Below are positions 17,422-26,076 of a DNA stretch of 64,000 bases, piece after piece (the stretch's first letter is position 1; each line of letters begins with the position of its first letter). The notes under the pieces are model-generated. The model saw nothing but the letters and a program-made list of their open reading frames with translations, ran no database searches and was not told where the DNA came from. A program made the translations under genes and the position numbers. Source of the stretch: Bacillota bacterium (GTDB lineage: Bacteria > Bacillota > DSM-12270 > Thermacetogeniales > Thermacetogeniaceae); contig JABLXW010000002.1 in the NCBI GenBank assembly GCA_013177945.1, positions 55,904 to 119,903 on the forward strand, read 5' to 3'.

Positions 17422-18384
17422 ATGCTTGAAATGGAATACCGCTTGCTGGGAGGAACCGGTCTTAGAGTTTCCCGCCTTTGCTTTGGGGTGCTGACGATAG
17501 GACCCTTACAGGCTCACCTGCCCCTGACCGAGGGTGTGGCAATTCTCAAATATGCCGTTGCCCGGGGGGTTAATTTTTTTGATACCGCCGAAATTTACGG
17601 AACCTACCCGTACCTCAGGCAGCTTTTTCGGGAAGTTGAAAACAGCCGGTTGGTTGTTGCCACCAAATCTTATGCGGTTACGGCTGCGGAAATGAAAAAG
17701 AGCCTGGAAAAGGCACGCCGCGAACTCGACCGGGATGTGATCGACATCTTCCTGCTCCACGAGCAGGAATCGATCCTGACCCTGCGGGGGCACCGCGAAG
17801 CCTTGAATTTTCTCGTTAAGGCAAAGGAAAGGGGGCTGGTGAGGGCCGTTGGGATTTCCACGCACACCGTGGCCGGGGTGCAGGCTTCTTTTGCGGTTCC
17901 CGAAATCGAGGTCATCCATCCCTTGTTTAACATCCAGGGGCTGGGAATTAAGGATGGTAGTTGCTCCCAGATGCTGGAGGCAATTGAAACTGCTCACGCC
18001 TTGGGGAAGGGGATCTACCTCATGAAGCCCCTGGGCGGCGGTCACCTCATCCATCAGGCGGAGATCGCGCTTAAATTTGCCTTCAGGCAGCAGGCGGCGG
18101 CGGCCGTTGCCGTCGGGATGAAGACGAGGGAGGAGGTAGACTTTAACGTTAGAGTTTCGGAAAATCTCCCGGTTCCTGATGACCTGAAGACGAAGGTTTT
18201 CCAGCAGAAGCGGAGGCTCCACATCGAGCCGTTTTGTGAAGGGTGCGGGGAGTGTGCCCTGAAGTGCCCCCAGCAGGCTTTAGTTTTAGGCCCCGGAGGA
18301 AGAGTGCAGGTGAGGGAAGAAGATTGTTTGCTTTGCGGGTACTGTGCGGCAGTTTGCCCTTTGTTCTGCATCAAGGTCTTTTGA
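17422..18384 (+). CDS. Aldo/keto reductase fused to a ferredoxin-like domain
   Basis: 320 residues. Residues 1-260 form an aldo/keto reductase TIM barrel with FFDTAEIYGTY (catalytic Asp/Tyr), ATKSYA (Lys) and IFLLHEQES (His). The C-terminal ~60 residues carry two 4Fe-4S clusters: CEGCGECALKCP and CLLCGYCAAVCP. The pairing suggests hydride transfer from NAD(P)H linked to electron transfer through ferredoxin clusters; the substrate is unknown. It is common next to ruvX in Clostridia. Confidence 0.87.
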   Translation: MLEMEYRLLGGTGLRVSRLCFGVLTIGPLQAHLPLTEGVAILKYAVARGVNFFDTAEIYGTYPYLRQLFREVENSRLVVATKSYAVTAAEMKKSLEKARRELDRDVIDIFLLHEQESILTLRGHREALNFLVKAKERGLVRAVGISTHTVAGVQASFAVPEIEVIHPLFNIQGLGIKDGSCSQMLEAIETAHALGKGIYLMKPLGGGHLIHQAEIALKFAFRQQAAAAVAVGMKTREEVDFNVRVSENLPVPDDLKTKVFQQKRRLHIEPFCEGCGECALKCPQQALVLGPGGRVQVREEDCLLCGYCAAVCPLFCIKVF

Positions 18385-18395
18385 GGCGAGGGTCT

Positions 18396-18821
18396 ATGCG
18401 GATTATGGGGCTTGACCTGGGTAAACGGCGCATCGGTGTCGCGGTGAGCGATGAACTGGGAATTACGGCCCAGGCGGTGGGGATCATCGAGCGCGGGAGT
18501 TTTCAGGAGGATCTGCAGGCAATTCAGGCCCTGGTCCGGGAATACCGGGTGCAGGAAATCGTGGTCGGGCTGCCCCGTCACATGAGCGGGAGATTGGGCA
18601 GAGAAGGGGAGGAGATGCTTGCCTTCGGAAAGGAGCTGGAAAAGCATTTAAATCTTCCCGTGGTTTTCTGGGATGAACGCCTGTCTACGGTCGCTGCTGA
18701 AAAAGCTTTAATTGCCGGAGATCTCAGCAGGCGGCGCCGGCGCAGAGTTGTTGATCAGCTTGCGGCGAGCTGGATTTTAGGCGGTTATTTAGCCTGGCGT
18801 CAAAGGAGCCAGGGCCAGTAG
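18396..18821 (+). CDS. ruvX: Holliday junction resolvase-like RuvX (YqgF)
   Basis: 141 residues with an RNase H-like fold: MGLDLGKRRIGVAVSDELG (catalytic Asp), EIVVGLPRHMSGRLG, FWDERLSTVAAEKAL (acidic residues) and the closing VVDQLAASWILGGYL. It is implicated in 16S rRNA 5' processing and possibly junction resolution. The frame is open from 18243, but the family start and GAGGCGAGG site fix the ATG at 18396, 12 bases after the previous stop. Confidence 0.92.
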   Translation: MRIMGLDLGKRRIGVAVSDELGITAQAVGIIERGSFQEDLQAIQALVREYRVQEIVVGLPRHMSGRLGREGEEMLAFGKELEKHLNLPVVFWDERLSTVAAEKALIAGDLSRRRRRRVVDQLAASWILGGYLAWRQRSQGQ

Positions 18822-18905
18822 CCGGAGTCAACCCTCCTGGTGCATACTTCAACCTGGAGCGGGGAAATAATGAAGTTAGCCTAAAAAAACGGAGGTGTTT
18901 CCCAG

Positions 18906-19166
18906 TTGTCTTTTAACGAGGAGGAGACCATTGTTCTCACCGATGAGGAGGGGCAGGAGCACGAATTCAACCTGGTCGACATCATCACCGTAGACGGAGA
19001 GGAATACGCAATTCTCCAGCCTGTGGATGAGGATGAGGCGATTATTTTAAAGTTCGGGATTGACGAAGACGGAAACGAGATTTTATGCGATATTGAAGAT
19101 GATGAAGAATGGGAGCGGGTTGCCGACGCCTGGCAGGAGATGCTTGAAGAAGGGGATGAAATTTAG
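18906..19166 (+). CDS. DUF1292 family acidic protein
   Basis: 86 residues, extremely acidic, with the family pattern ETIVLTDEEGQEHEFNLVDI...GEEYAILQPVDEDEAIILKF. No catalytic motif is known for the family. The TTG at 18906 is preceded by GGAGGTG. The alaS-ireB-ruvX-DUF1292 order is a conserved Firmicutes block. Confidence 0.88.
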   Translation: MSFNEEETIVLTDEEGQEHEFNLVDIITVDGEEYAILQPVDEDEAIILKFGIDEDGNEILCDIEDDEEWERVADAWQEMLEEGDEI

Positions 19167-19246
19167 GGTAGCCTATCTGTAATCGCAGATGCCTTCTCGG
19201 CGTAATACTATATCAGAAAAGACGGCGGGAAGGGGAGACGACCTCC

Positions 19247-20725
19247 TTGCGAGGAAAAATCCTTTTCATCCTGGTTCTTGTTTTGTTGGCCCTCCTGGCC
19301 GGGGGAGGTGGAGCCGGTGCAGCCATCTGGCTTCGGGCCTGGGAAGATAAGATTTTTCCGGGTGTTCGCGCGGGAGAAATAAGGCTTGGAGGGCTTCCGG
19401 AACAGGAAGCCAGGGAGGAGCTCTTACAGTTTCAGGAAAGGTTTCTCTCAGCTTCTGTGAAGGTTGTTCTGGGAGAACGCCGGTGGGAGGTTTCGCGGCG
19501 CGAACTGGGTTACCAGCTTCACCCGGGAGAAATTGCACACCGCGCTTTTTTAGTGGGCCGGGAGGGCCCGCTCTGGCGGCGCTGCCGCGAGCTCTGGAGG
19601 GCGTATCGCTCTGAGGTGGTTGTTCCTCTCAAGGTTACCCTTGATCGGAAGAAAGCGCGCGCGGTATTGGGTCGGTTTGTCCGGGATCTGGTTTACCCTC
19701 CCGAGGATGCCCGCTTGATCGTAGATGACCGTGATGTGGTGGTCATCGTGCCCGCGAAGCCGGGCAGGGCCCTGGACCTTGAATCCGCTCTCAAGGATCT
19801 GGAAAAATTGGCAAATTCCAGCAATACCATCACGCTGCGGTTGAGAGAGGAACGGCCCCGGGTGGGGACGGAAGATATCCTGGCAATGAAAATCAAAGGT
19901 CTCCTCTCTTCTTATACCACGTTTTTCGATGTTCATAACGTCAACCGGACCTATAATATTAATGTCGCGGCAGATGCCCTTGACAACCGGCTGGTGAAAC
20001 CAGGCGAAGTTTTCTCTTTCAACGCCGTTGTTGGTCCCAGGAGCAGGGAAAAGGGTTACAAAGAAGCGCTGGTTATCGTCCAGGATCAATTTACACCGGG
20101 AATCGGCGGCGGGGTCTGTCAGGTTTCTTCAACCCTTTACAACGCGGTCCTCCTTGCGGGATTGAAGGTTGTGGAAAGGAGCAACCACTCCCTTCCCGTA
20201 GGGTATGTACCGCTCGGCCGGGATGCCACCGTCGCCTATGGGGGCAGGGATCTGAAGTTTTGCAACAACACCAGCGGCTGCCTCTACCTGAGAACGCGGG
20301 TCCGGGGGGGCGCCCTTACGGTAAAAATTTTCGGAAACACCGCGGAAAAGAAGGGCGTCTGGCTGGAATCCGTTGTGGACAAGGTCCTGGAGCCCAAGAT
20401 CATTGAGAAAGAGGACCCCAATCTTTACCAGGGAAAGACGGTGGTCGAGCGGGAAGGAGTGAGGGGCTACCAGGTGCGGCTTTACCGCGTTGTCAAAGAC
20501 GGGGAGATCACCAAAAGGGAACTGGTCTCCAGGGACCTCTACCGCCCGGTTGATCAGATCGTGCGCGTGGGGACGATGCCTCTTCCGGAAACCCCGGTGC
20601 CCCCTCCTGATCAGGCGCAGCCGCCGGCACCGGTAGAACCTCCTCCGGTGATGCCCGGGAACTCGAATCAGCCGGGCAACCTCGAGATTGTGACTCCTCC
20701 GCCGGAGGCATCCCCTTCCCGATAA
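19247..20725 (+). CDS. VanW family exported cell-wall protein with YoaR-like N-terminal region
   Basis: 492 residues. An N-terminal membrane anchor (ILFILVLVLLALLAGGGGAG) is followed by YoaR-like peptidoglycan-binding repeats. The VanW domain lies near residues 220-360 (KPGEVFSFNAVVGPR, GGGVCQVSSTLYNAVLLAG, DATVAYGGRDLKF), then a G5-like region (YQGKTVVEREGVRGYQVRLY) and a proline-rich tail. It acts outside the membrane on or near peptidoglycan; the exact activity is not known. Start TTG 19247. It precedes mltG, another wall enzyme. Confidence 0.88.
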   Translation: MRGKILFILVLVLLALLAGGGGAGAAIWLRAWEDKIFPGVRAGEIRLGGLPEQEAREELLQFQERFLSASVKVVLGERRWEVSRRELGYQLHPGEIAHRAFLVGREGPLWRRCRELWRAYRSEVVVPLKVTLDRKKARAVLGRFVRDLVYPPEDARLIVDDRDVVVIVPAKPGRALDLESALKDLEKLANSSNTITLRLREERPRVGTEDILAMKIKGLLSSYTTFFDVHNVNRTYNINVAADALDNRLVKPGEVFSFNAVVGPRSREKGYKEALVIVQDQFTPGIGGGVCQVSSTLYNAVLLAGLKVVERSNHSLPVGYVPLGRDATVAYGGRDLKFCNNTSGCLYLRTRVRGGALTVKIFGNTAEKKGVWLESVVDKVLEPKIIEKEDPNLYQGKTVVEREGVRGYQVRLYRVVKDGEITKRELVSRDLYRPVDQIVRVGTMPLPETPVPPPDQAQPPAPVEPPPVMPGNSNQPGNLEIVTPPPEASPSR

Positions 20726-20743
20726 ATTTTTTCTTCGGGAGTG

Positions 20744-20773
20744 TTGTCCTGCGTGGAAAATCAAGGTTATAAT
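20744..20773 (+). promoter_or_regulatory. Probable sigma-A promoter of mltG
   Basis: TTGTCC (20744-20749) and a perfect TATAAT (20768-20773) with an 18-base spacer, 45 bases before the mltG ATG. Confidence 0.55.
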
Positions 20774-20818
20774 TAAGAAGAGTGGCGAAATCAGGGAACC
20801 GGAGTTCGGGGAAGGGCG

Positions 20819-21859
20819 ATGGTTAGATCCTTTTTCAACCCAATTTTATACCCTGTGAGAGCCGGGATCTTGCTGTTTTTTATCGGCAGTTTATGGATAG
20901 GGGCGCGCACCTGTACCGCTTATCTGGCCGCTCCGGTCAGCGCCGATCCTCGCTTTGGGAAAACCCTGTCCGTTACCATCAGGCGGGGTTCGTCTTTGCA
21001 GGAGATCGGAGAACTGCTTGAGCAAAAAAAGCTGATCAAAAGCAAAAATTTTTTTATTTTCTACGCCCGGTTGAAGGGCAAGGAGAGGCAGATTCAAGCG
21101 GGGGAATACCGGATCAGTGACACCTGGCCGCTCGGGAGGATTTTAGCCCAGATTGCGGGGGGGAGGGTGGTTATCCACCGGGTGACGATCCCCGAGGGGT
21201 ACACCGTGGCTCAAATTGAGGAACTGCTGGTCAGAAAAGGGATTGCGGACCGGGTGCGCCTCCGGGAAGCCTTAAATTCCGGAAATTTTACATTTCCCTT
21301 TCTGAGCGGGACCCTTTCGGGCCCGCAGCGCCTGGAAGGATTTTTGTTTCCCGCAACATATGAGTTTCCTGCAGGTTTAACAGAGCAGGAAATTCTCACC
21401 ATCATGCTGCAGCGCTTTCAGAAGGCTTTTGCACCCGAACTCCAGCACCGCGCCCAGGTGATGGGTTTGAGCATCCGGGAGGTTGTCACCCTGGCTTCCC
21501 TGGTCGAGCGGGAGGCTAAGCTTGAAGCAGAGCGCCCGATCATTGCGGCCGTATTCCTGAACCGGCTGCGGCGCGGAATGCGCCTGGAATCATGCGCCAC
21601 CATCCAGTACATTTTGGGAAGGCAGAAGGAAAGACTGACATACCAGGACCTGCGCATCCCTTCTCCCTACAACACCTACCTGCACGAGGGCCTTCCGCCG
21701 GGCCCCATCTGCAATCCCGGCCTTGCCTCCGTTAAAGCCGTTCTTTACCCTGCGGAGGTCGATTATTTGTATTTCGTTGCCCGCGGCGACGGCTCCCATT
21801 ATTTCAGCCGGACCCTGGGGGAGCACCAGACGGCGGCCCGGCGCTACCAGCCTCATTGA
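20819..21859 (+). CDS. mltG: Endolytic murein transglycosylase MltG (YceG-like)
   Basis: 346 residues: an N-terminal membrane segment (AGILLFFIGSLWIG), a LysM-like domain (SVTIRRGSSLQEIGELLEQK) and the YceG catalytic domain with LASLVEREAKLEAERPIIAAVF-type sequence (catalytic Glu), SPYNTYLHEGLPPGPICNPG and DYLYFVARGDGSHYFS. It cleaves nascent glycan strands at the outer membrane face of the cytoplasmic membrane, setting glycan length. It has its own promoter and an inverted repeat after its stop. Confidence 0.93.
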   Translation: MVRSFFNPILYPVRAGILLFFIGSLWIGARTCTAYLAAPVSADPRFGKTLSVTIRRGSSLQEIGELLEQKKLIKSKNFFIFYARLKGKERQIQAGEYRISDTWPLGRILAQIAGGRVVIHRVTIPEGYTVAQIEELLVRKGIADRVRLREALNSGNFTFPFLSGTLSGPQRLEGFLFPATYEFPAGLTEQEILTIMLQRFQKAFAPELQHRAQVMGLSIREVVTLASLVEREAKLEAERPIIAAVFLNRLRRGMRLESCATIQYILGRQKERLTYQDLRIPSPYNTYLHEGLPPGPICNPGLASVKAVLYPAEVDYLYFVARGDGSHYFSRTLGEHQTAARRYQPH

Positions 21860-21864
21860 GTATA

Positions 21865-21925
21865 AAATCCCCCTTTTTGTCTCAAGCTAGCAGCAGGAGC
21901 CAAGCTGGGCAAGGGGGATTTTTTT
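21865..21925 (+). terminator. Inverted repeat with T-run between mltG and PBP2; also covers the PBP2 ribosome binding site
   Basis: AAATCCCCCTT (21865-21875) is the exact reverse complement of AAGGGGGATTT (21911-21921), followed by T residues to 21925. The 35-base loop is long for a simple terminator. The right arm AAGGGGG is also the only ribosome binding site for the TTG start at 21924, so the fold could both end mltG transcription and mask PBP2 translation. Confidence 0.55.
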
Positions 21926-23645
21926 GTCTCATCTCCAGGAGCGCCGGATTCTCTTTCTCTTCTGTTTTTTTCTCTGCGCCTGCCTGCTGCTCGGAGGGCG
22001 GCTGGCCTGGCTTCAGCTGGTGAAGGGAGAAAAACTCGCGGCTGCTGCTGTAAAAGAGCGGACGCTGCGGCTTCCGCTGGGCAACTTCCTGCGGGGCGAT
22101 ATTCTGGACAGGAGAGGAAAGTCCCTGCTGGATCCTGAAACAACCTGGGTGGCAGCTGTTTTCCCTGCCCTGGTTCCTGCCCCCCTTGAGGTATCGTGCC
22201 CCCCTTCTCCGGCGCGCCCTCCCCGGGAGGAGAGTCCGGCCGAAGCAGTCTTCGGCTTGCTTCCTCGGCGTGTGCAGCAGGAAAAGGTGCGCTCTTTCCT
22301 GCTCGCTTCTTTTGCGAAGCGATCCCCTTTTCTCTTGCCCGTTCGTTTAACCGAAGAAGAGGCGGCATCTTTTAAAAAGAGGGGCGTTCCGGGCGTTTAT
22401 GTCATTCCTTTGCCCCGGCGCTATGGCCCTGCCGCTCTGGCGCGGCACCTGATCGGCTGCCTGAAGGGTTCGGTTCTTCATGGCGAACCCCAGAAAGGCA
22501 TTAAAGGAATCGAGGCTCTCTATGATAGCTTCCTGGCTCCACCCGGGGATCGGGTGGAGCTTCTTACGGTGGTGGACCGGCGGGGGCGCCTGTTGGAAGG
22601 CCGGGGACTGCGCCTCCGGGGTGAAGGGGGGAGGATAGTTAAGGGGAAAAATGTGGTTCTCACGATAGATGGAAAGGCTCAGAAGCTTGTGGAAGAGATC
22701 ATGGACCGCTTTGGAGTCCGGGGCGCCGTGGTGCTGGTGGACATCCCGACAGGGGAGGTAAGGGCCCTGGCCAGCCGCCCCCAGTACGACCAGAATACGG
22801 GTTCCGGCGACCAGTTCGACCGGAGCCTGGCTCTTTACCACCCCGGCTCGGTTTTTAAAATCGTGGTGGCCGCCGCTGCTCTTGCCGGGGGAAAGGTGCG
22901 GCCCGGTGAAAAGTTTTTCTGTCCGGGGGAGTACAAATTCAACGAAAAAGAGGTGGTTGCCTGCTGGAAAAGGGAGGGGCATGGGGTTCTCAACTTCCGG
23001 GAGGCCTTTGCCCTCTCCTGCAACACTGTTTTCATAAAAGTGGCGCTCCGGATTGGCCGCACGAAATTGGAGCATTACGCCCGGGTTTTGGGGCTGGAGG
23101 AGGGCCTGGCAGGCTACCCGGCCCTTGAGCGAGGGGGTGTAATCCGGATCGGCGCGTACCCCGGCCAGCTGGGGAACGCAGCCCTGGGTCAGGAGGGAGT
23201 CAGGATCACCCCCCTCACGGCTGCAGTACTGGCGGCGACCGTTGGCCGCGGGGGTATTTACATTCCTCCCGCGATTGTGAAGGAAATTAAAGACGAAACA
23301 GGGAAAGTGGTGAAATCTTTTCCCCGACCGGCAGCGCGCCGGGTCCTGCCCGAGGCGGTTGCTGCCGAACTCCAGAAAATGATGGAGCTTGCGGTGAAGG
23401 AGGGAACGGGCAGGCGCGCCCATGTTCCCGGGCTGGGGAGCGCCGGAAAAACGGGCTCTGTGGAAACGGCGCTCAGAGATGCCCGGCGCAATCCCGTTTC
23501 CCACGCCTGGTTTGTGGGATACGCGCCGGTTGAGTTTCCCCAGATTGCAGCCGCAGTTTTTGTTGAGGGCGGGGGTGCCGGGGGCGCTGTTGCTGCCGAA
23601 ATCTTCCGGGAAGTTATCGAAGGTCTGCAAAGGATCGATTTCTAA
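21924..23645 (+). CDS. Class B penicillin-binding protein (peptidoglycan transpeptidase)
   Basis: 573 residues. An N-terminal transmembrane helix (LFLFCFFLCACLLLGGRLAW) and a PBP-dimer domain precede the transpeptidase with all three motifs: SVFK (in YHPGSVFKIVVAAA), SCN (ALSCNTVFIK) and KTG (SAGKTGSVETA). It cross-links peptidoglycan in the wall or the spore cortex. The neighbouring mltG and sigK suggest either elongation or a sporulation role (SpoVD-like); no PASTA domains are visible. Start TTG 21924 lies in the T-run of the preceding inverted repeat. Confidence 0.9.
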   Translation: MSHLQERRILFLFCFFLCACLLLGGRLAWLQLVKGEKLAAAAVKERTLRLPLGNFLRGDILDRRGKSLLDPETTWVAAVFPALVPAPLEVSCPPSPARPPREESPAEAVFGLLPRRVQQEKVRSFLLASFAKRSPFLLPVRLTEEEAASFKKRGVPGVYVIPLPRRYGPAALARHLIGCLKGSVLHGEPQKGIKGIEALYDSFLAPPGDRVELLTVVDRRGRLLEGRGLRLRGEGGRIVKGKNVVLTIDGKAQKLVEEIMDRFGVRGAVVLVDIPTGEVRALASRPQYDQNTGSGDQFDRSLALYHPGSVFKIVVAAAALAGGKVRPGEKFFCPGEYKFNEKEVVACWKREGHGVLNFREAFALSCNTVFIKVALRIGRTKLEHYARVLGLEEGLAGYPALERGGVIRIGAYPGQLGNAALGQEGVRITPLTAAVLAATVGRGGIYIPPAIVKEIKDETGKVVKSFPRPAARRVLPEAVAAELQKMMELAVKEGTGRRAHVPGLGSAGKTGSVETALRDARRNPVSHAWFVGYAPVEFPQIAAAVFVEGGGAGGAVAAEIFREVIEGLQRIDF

Positions 23646-23679
23646 AGGGGGCTCTTTTAATGCTCAGAAAGGAAGACAG

Positions 23680-23708
23680 GCACCTTTTACCGTTGACCCC
23701 CATATGAT
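23680..23708 (+). promoter_or_regulatory. Candidate sporulation (sigma-E/sigma-K type) promoter of sigK
   Basis: GCAC at 23680-23683 fits a sigma-K -35 element. CATATGAT at 23701-23708 fits the shared sigma-E/sigma-K -10 (CATA...), 17 bases downstream. In B. subtilis sigK is read first by sigma-E and then by sigma-K itself. The match is by eye and short. Confidence 0.35.
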
Positions 23709-23738
23709 TTAAGGTGACGAGAAACGGAGGGGATTGAC

Positions 23739-24104
23739 GTGGTTTCAGAGCTGTTCCTGGCAACAGCTATTTCTTTTCTTCAGGGGCTTGTCTTTCTGGC
23801 TGCCTGCATCAGCAACAATGTTTTTCCCCAGCCTCTTTCAGAGGAAGATGAAGCCTACTACCTGCGCCGCCTGGAGCAGGGAGATGAAGAGGCTCGCAAT
23901 GTTTTAATCGAACACAATCTCCGCCTCGTTGCCCATATCATAAAAAAATTTGACGTCAGCGGGGAAGATCCGGATGATTTAATTTCCATTGGAACCATCG
24001 GTTTGATTAAGGCAATCAACACTTTTAACCAGGATAAAGGGACGAGGCTGGCGACATACGCTGCGCGATGCATAGAGAATGAAGTTTCAAAGACAATATC
24101 GTAG
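23739..24104 (+). CDS. sigK: Pro-sigma-K, N-terminal half (sigK interrupted)
   Basis: Encodes the pro-sequence and regions 1.2-2 of the late mother-cell sigma factor. The start [20 protein letters not shown] matches the membrane-associated pro-peptide removed by SpoIVFB in B. subtilis, followed by [22 protein letters not shown] and [12 protein letters not shown]. After RCIENE (residue 115) the frame runs into seven unrelated residues and stops. The missing region 3-4 half lies at 52300-52650. The GTG at 23739 follows ACGGAGGGG. Joining at 24081-24083 / 52291-52294 gives a 233-residue protein, close to the known sigma-K length. On its own this half lacks region 4 and should not recognise promoters. 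Confidence 0.9.
   Translation: MVSELFLATAISFLQGLVFLAACISNNVFPQPLSEEDEAYYLRRLEQGDEEARNVLIEHNLRLVAHIIKKFDVSGEDPDDLISIGTIGLIKAINTFNQDKGTRLATYAARCIENEVSKTIS
24072..24086 (+). other. Left attachment site of the sigK intervening element
   Basis: The sequence ATA-GAG-AAT-GAA-GTT contains GAGAATGA (24075-24082). The right junction has GAGATTGA (52285-52292), a 7/8 match in the same codon phase. sigma-K homology stops exactly here. The B. subtilis skin element uses a short AATGA repeat at the same codons (from memory). Confidence 0.75.
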
Positions 24105-24493
24105 CGGTAATAATTACCAGAAAAAGAAGCTTCGTAAAAGATTCTTGAAAGATTTCTGATAGCGGCAAATCTGCAAAAAAAAGCAGTTGGGCTGTTTAAT
24201 GTTTCCCGCCTGTCTCCCAGGGCATCATCGGAGCCTTATGTCAATAGCATCCTGCTTTCGACACTGTTCGACAGAGTTTTTCTTGACGCTTTTTCTGGAA
24301 AATGGTTCAATTGGTACGGAGACAGGCCGCGCCTCAGGGGCATCTGCCGTGCGGGATGCACAGGCCACAGGTAATGAGATGTCTGCCGGGACAGGAAAGA
24401 GAGGTGATTGCACAGGAATTTAGGAGCCACCTCTTTTTAGAGTTTGGTGGCCGCCAGCTGTGTTAATTAACTTAATGAAAGGAGAGGAGTCGA
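24105..24493. other. Non-coding left end of the element
   Basis: About 390 bases between the broken sigK frame and the first SLH gene. No convincing ORF is present: short frames lack ribosome binding sites and family resemblance. It may include recombinase-binding sequence next to the attachment site and the promoter of the SLH gene; no consensus promoter was found. Confidence 0.5.
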
Positions 24494-25891
24494 GTGCGCA
24501 AAGTTGTTTTAATCTTACTGGTTCTCCTGTTTTCGGTTTGCGCGGGCGCTTCCCTGGCTTTTGCCCAGCCGCTGGACAGGGGAGAACTGCTGGGCGTTCT
24601 TCCGCAAGCCCCTGACTTGAATGAACCGGTCACCCGGGGCGCCTTCGGGGCCATGCTGGTCAAAGCGGCCAGCCTGCCGGCCGTAAGTGGCCAGGTTTAC
24701 CAGGCCAGGGACGTGGATCCGGGAAGCTGGTACGCACCGGCCCTGGCCGCTCTCCGGGAAAGGGGGATTATGGCCGGGTATCCCGACGGCACCCTGCGGC
24801 CCGGCCAGCCGGTAACGGGGGCAGAAGCAGCGGTGATGGTGGCTCGTACCCTGGGTTTGTTCGGCACCCCGGGCCAGCCTGAAGCCGGTCCTTTAAAGCC
24901 CGACCACTGGGCCAGTTCGCTGTACAACTGGCTGGTGAACCAGGGGCTGGTTTCCGCCCGGTCCGATCCGGAAGGTGCGCTCACCGTGAGAGAAGCGGCC
25001 GATTTCCTGGCCCGCGTCTTCGGCAGCGACCCGCAGGCGGTGGACATTGTAGAAAAAAGCGGGCGGGCGCAGGCCGGCGTCAAGGCCATGCGTTTCAAGA
25101 GCAACATAGACATGGTCATGCGGCCCCGCGCCGGAATGGCCGGCCAGGTGCCTGTGCTAAGCGGATCGGGACAGATAAGCGCGGAGCTGGTTCTGCCGGC
25201 GACCATGCACCAGGTTGCCCGGTGGCGGTTTGAGGCCGCCGGAGGTCCTGCCGCAGAGGGCGGGCGGCTGCCGGAGCTGGAAACGGAGCAGTACCTGGTG
25301 GGCGGAAAGATGTACATGAAAATGACCGACCCGGCCACCGGCAAAGCCGAATGGATGCGCCTGCCGGAAAATGCCCTCCCGGACCTGGAGGCTTTGATGA
25401 AAGAGAGTCTGGAAGCCGGTAAAATGGGCGCCGGGGGGATGCCGGAGGGGCTGAAGCCCTATTTTCACTACCAGCTCCTGGGTACCGCGGAGAAGGACGG
25501 CCGCAAAGTGTTTGAGATCGGCTACTACGGGCGGATTGACGACCTGGCTGCCTTCTTCAAGCTGGCCGTACCCGAGTCGCTACGCGACACTCTAGACGGG
25601 CTGCAATTTGAACGCTCCTTAGAAAAAGCCGGGAAATTAGTCAGGTCCATCTCCTACTGGGGCAGGGACTACATTAGCGCAGACGACTATTTGCCCTGCG
25701 GTGGCGAGTTAAGAACAGTGCTGTCTTTCGCCGACCGGTTCCAGGGTGAGGCAGTGCCGTTTGAGCTGATCGAAATGCGGATGCGGGTGGAAGAATGCGC
25801 CTACGGTGAGCAAATCAAGATCGAGCTGCCGCCCGAAGCCCTGCAGGCCAGGGAAATGCCGCTACCCCAGGAAGAAACGACCGGCAGTTGA
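24494..25891 (+). CDS. Exported SLH-domain protein with a C-terminal lipoprotein-carrier-like domain
   Basis: 465 residues: signal peptide (ILLVLLFSVCAGASLAFA, cleavage after AFA), then two to three S-layer homology repeats (VTRGAFGAMLVKAA, YAPALAALRERGIMAGYPDG, TGAEAAVMVARTL, ASSLYNWLVNQGLV), then ~250 residues resembling LppX/DUF6612-type domains (MYMKMTDPATGKAEWMRLP). SLH repeats anchor proteins to wall polymers. The GTG at 24494 follows AAAGGAGAGGAG. GC is high compared with the middle of the element. It is followed by a second SLH protein. Confidence 0.75.
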   Translation: MRKVVLILLVLLFSVCAGASLAFAQPLDRGELLGVLPQAPDLNEPVTRGAFGAMLVKAASLPAVSGQVYQARDVDPGSWYAPALAALRERGIMAGYPDGTLRPGQPVTGAEAAVMVARTLGLFGTPGQPEAGPLKPDHWASSLYNWLVNQGLVSARSDPEGALTVREAADFLARVFGSDPQAVDIVEKSGRAQAGVKAMRFKSNIDMVMRPRAGMAGQVPVLSGSGQISAELVLPATMHQVARWRFEAAGGPAAEGGRLPELETEQYLVGGKMYMKMTDPATGKAEWMRLPENALPDLEALMKESLEAGKMGAGGMPEGLKPYFHYQLLGTAEKDGRKVFEIGYYGRIDDLAAFFKLAVPESLRDTLDGLQFERSLEKAGKLVRSISYWGRDYISADDYLPCGGELRTVLSFADRFQGEAVPFELIEMRMRVEECAYGEQIKIELPPEALQAREMPLPQEETTGS

Positions 25892-26076
25892 GTTGGGCGG
25901 CTGTTGGTGTACTGAGCCCCGCGCTCGTTGTGGCTGGCTCCGGTTACCAGCCGGTATCCGCTTGCTGCAGGACCGGAGCCAGTAATTTTTCAGTCAGGAG
26001 TCAGGCGCGGCCTGGCCCTGCCTATGCTGGTCCGCGCCCTGGCTGCGCGCCAGTTGAACGAGGAGGGAGAATTAAC

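Noticed and set aside
18243..18395. Longer RuvX starting inside the aldo/keto reductase gene
   Set aside because: The extra residues are out-of-frame ferredoxin sequence; the ATG at 18396 gives the normal family start.
24187..24423. 78-residue ORF at the left end of the element
   Set aside because: No start site, no family, and low-complexity Ser/Ala text; treated as non-coding.
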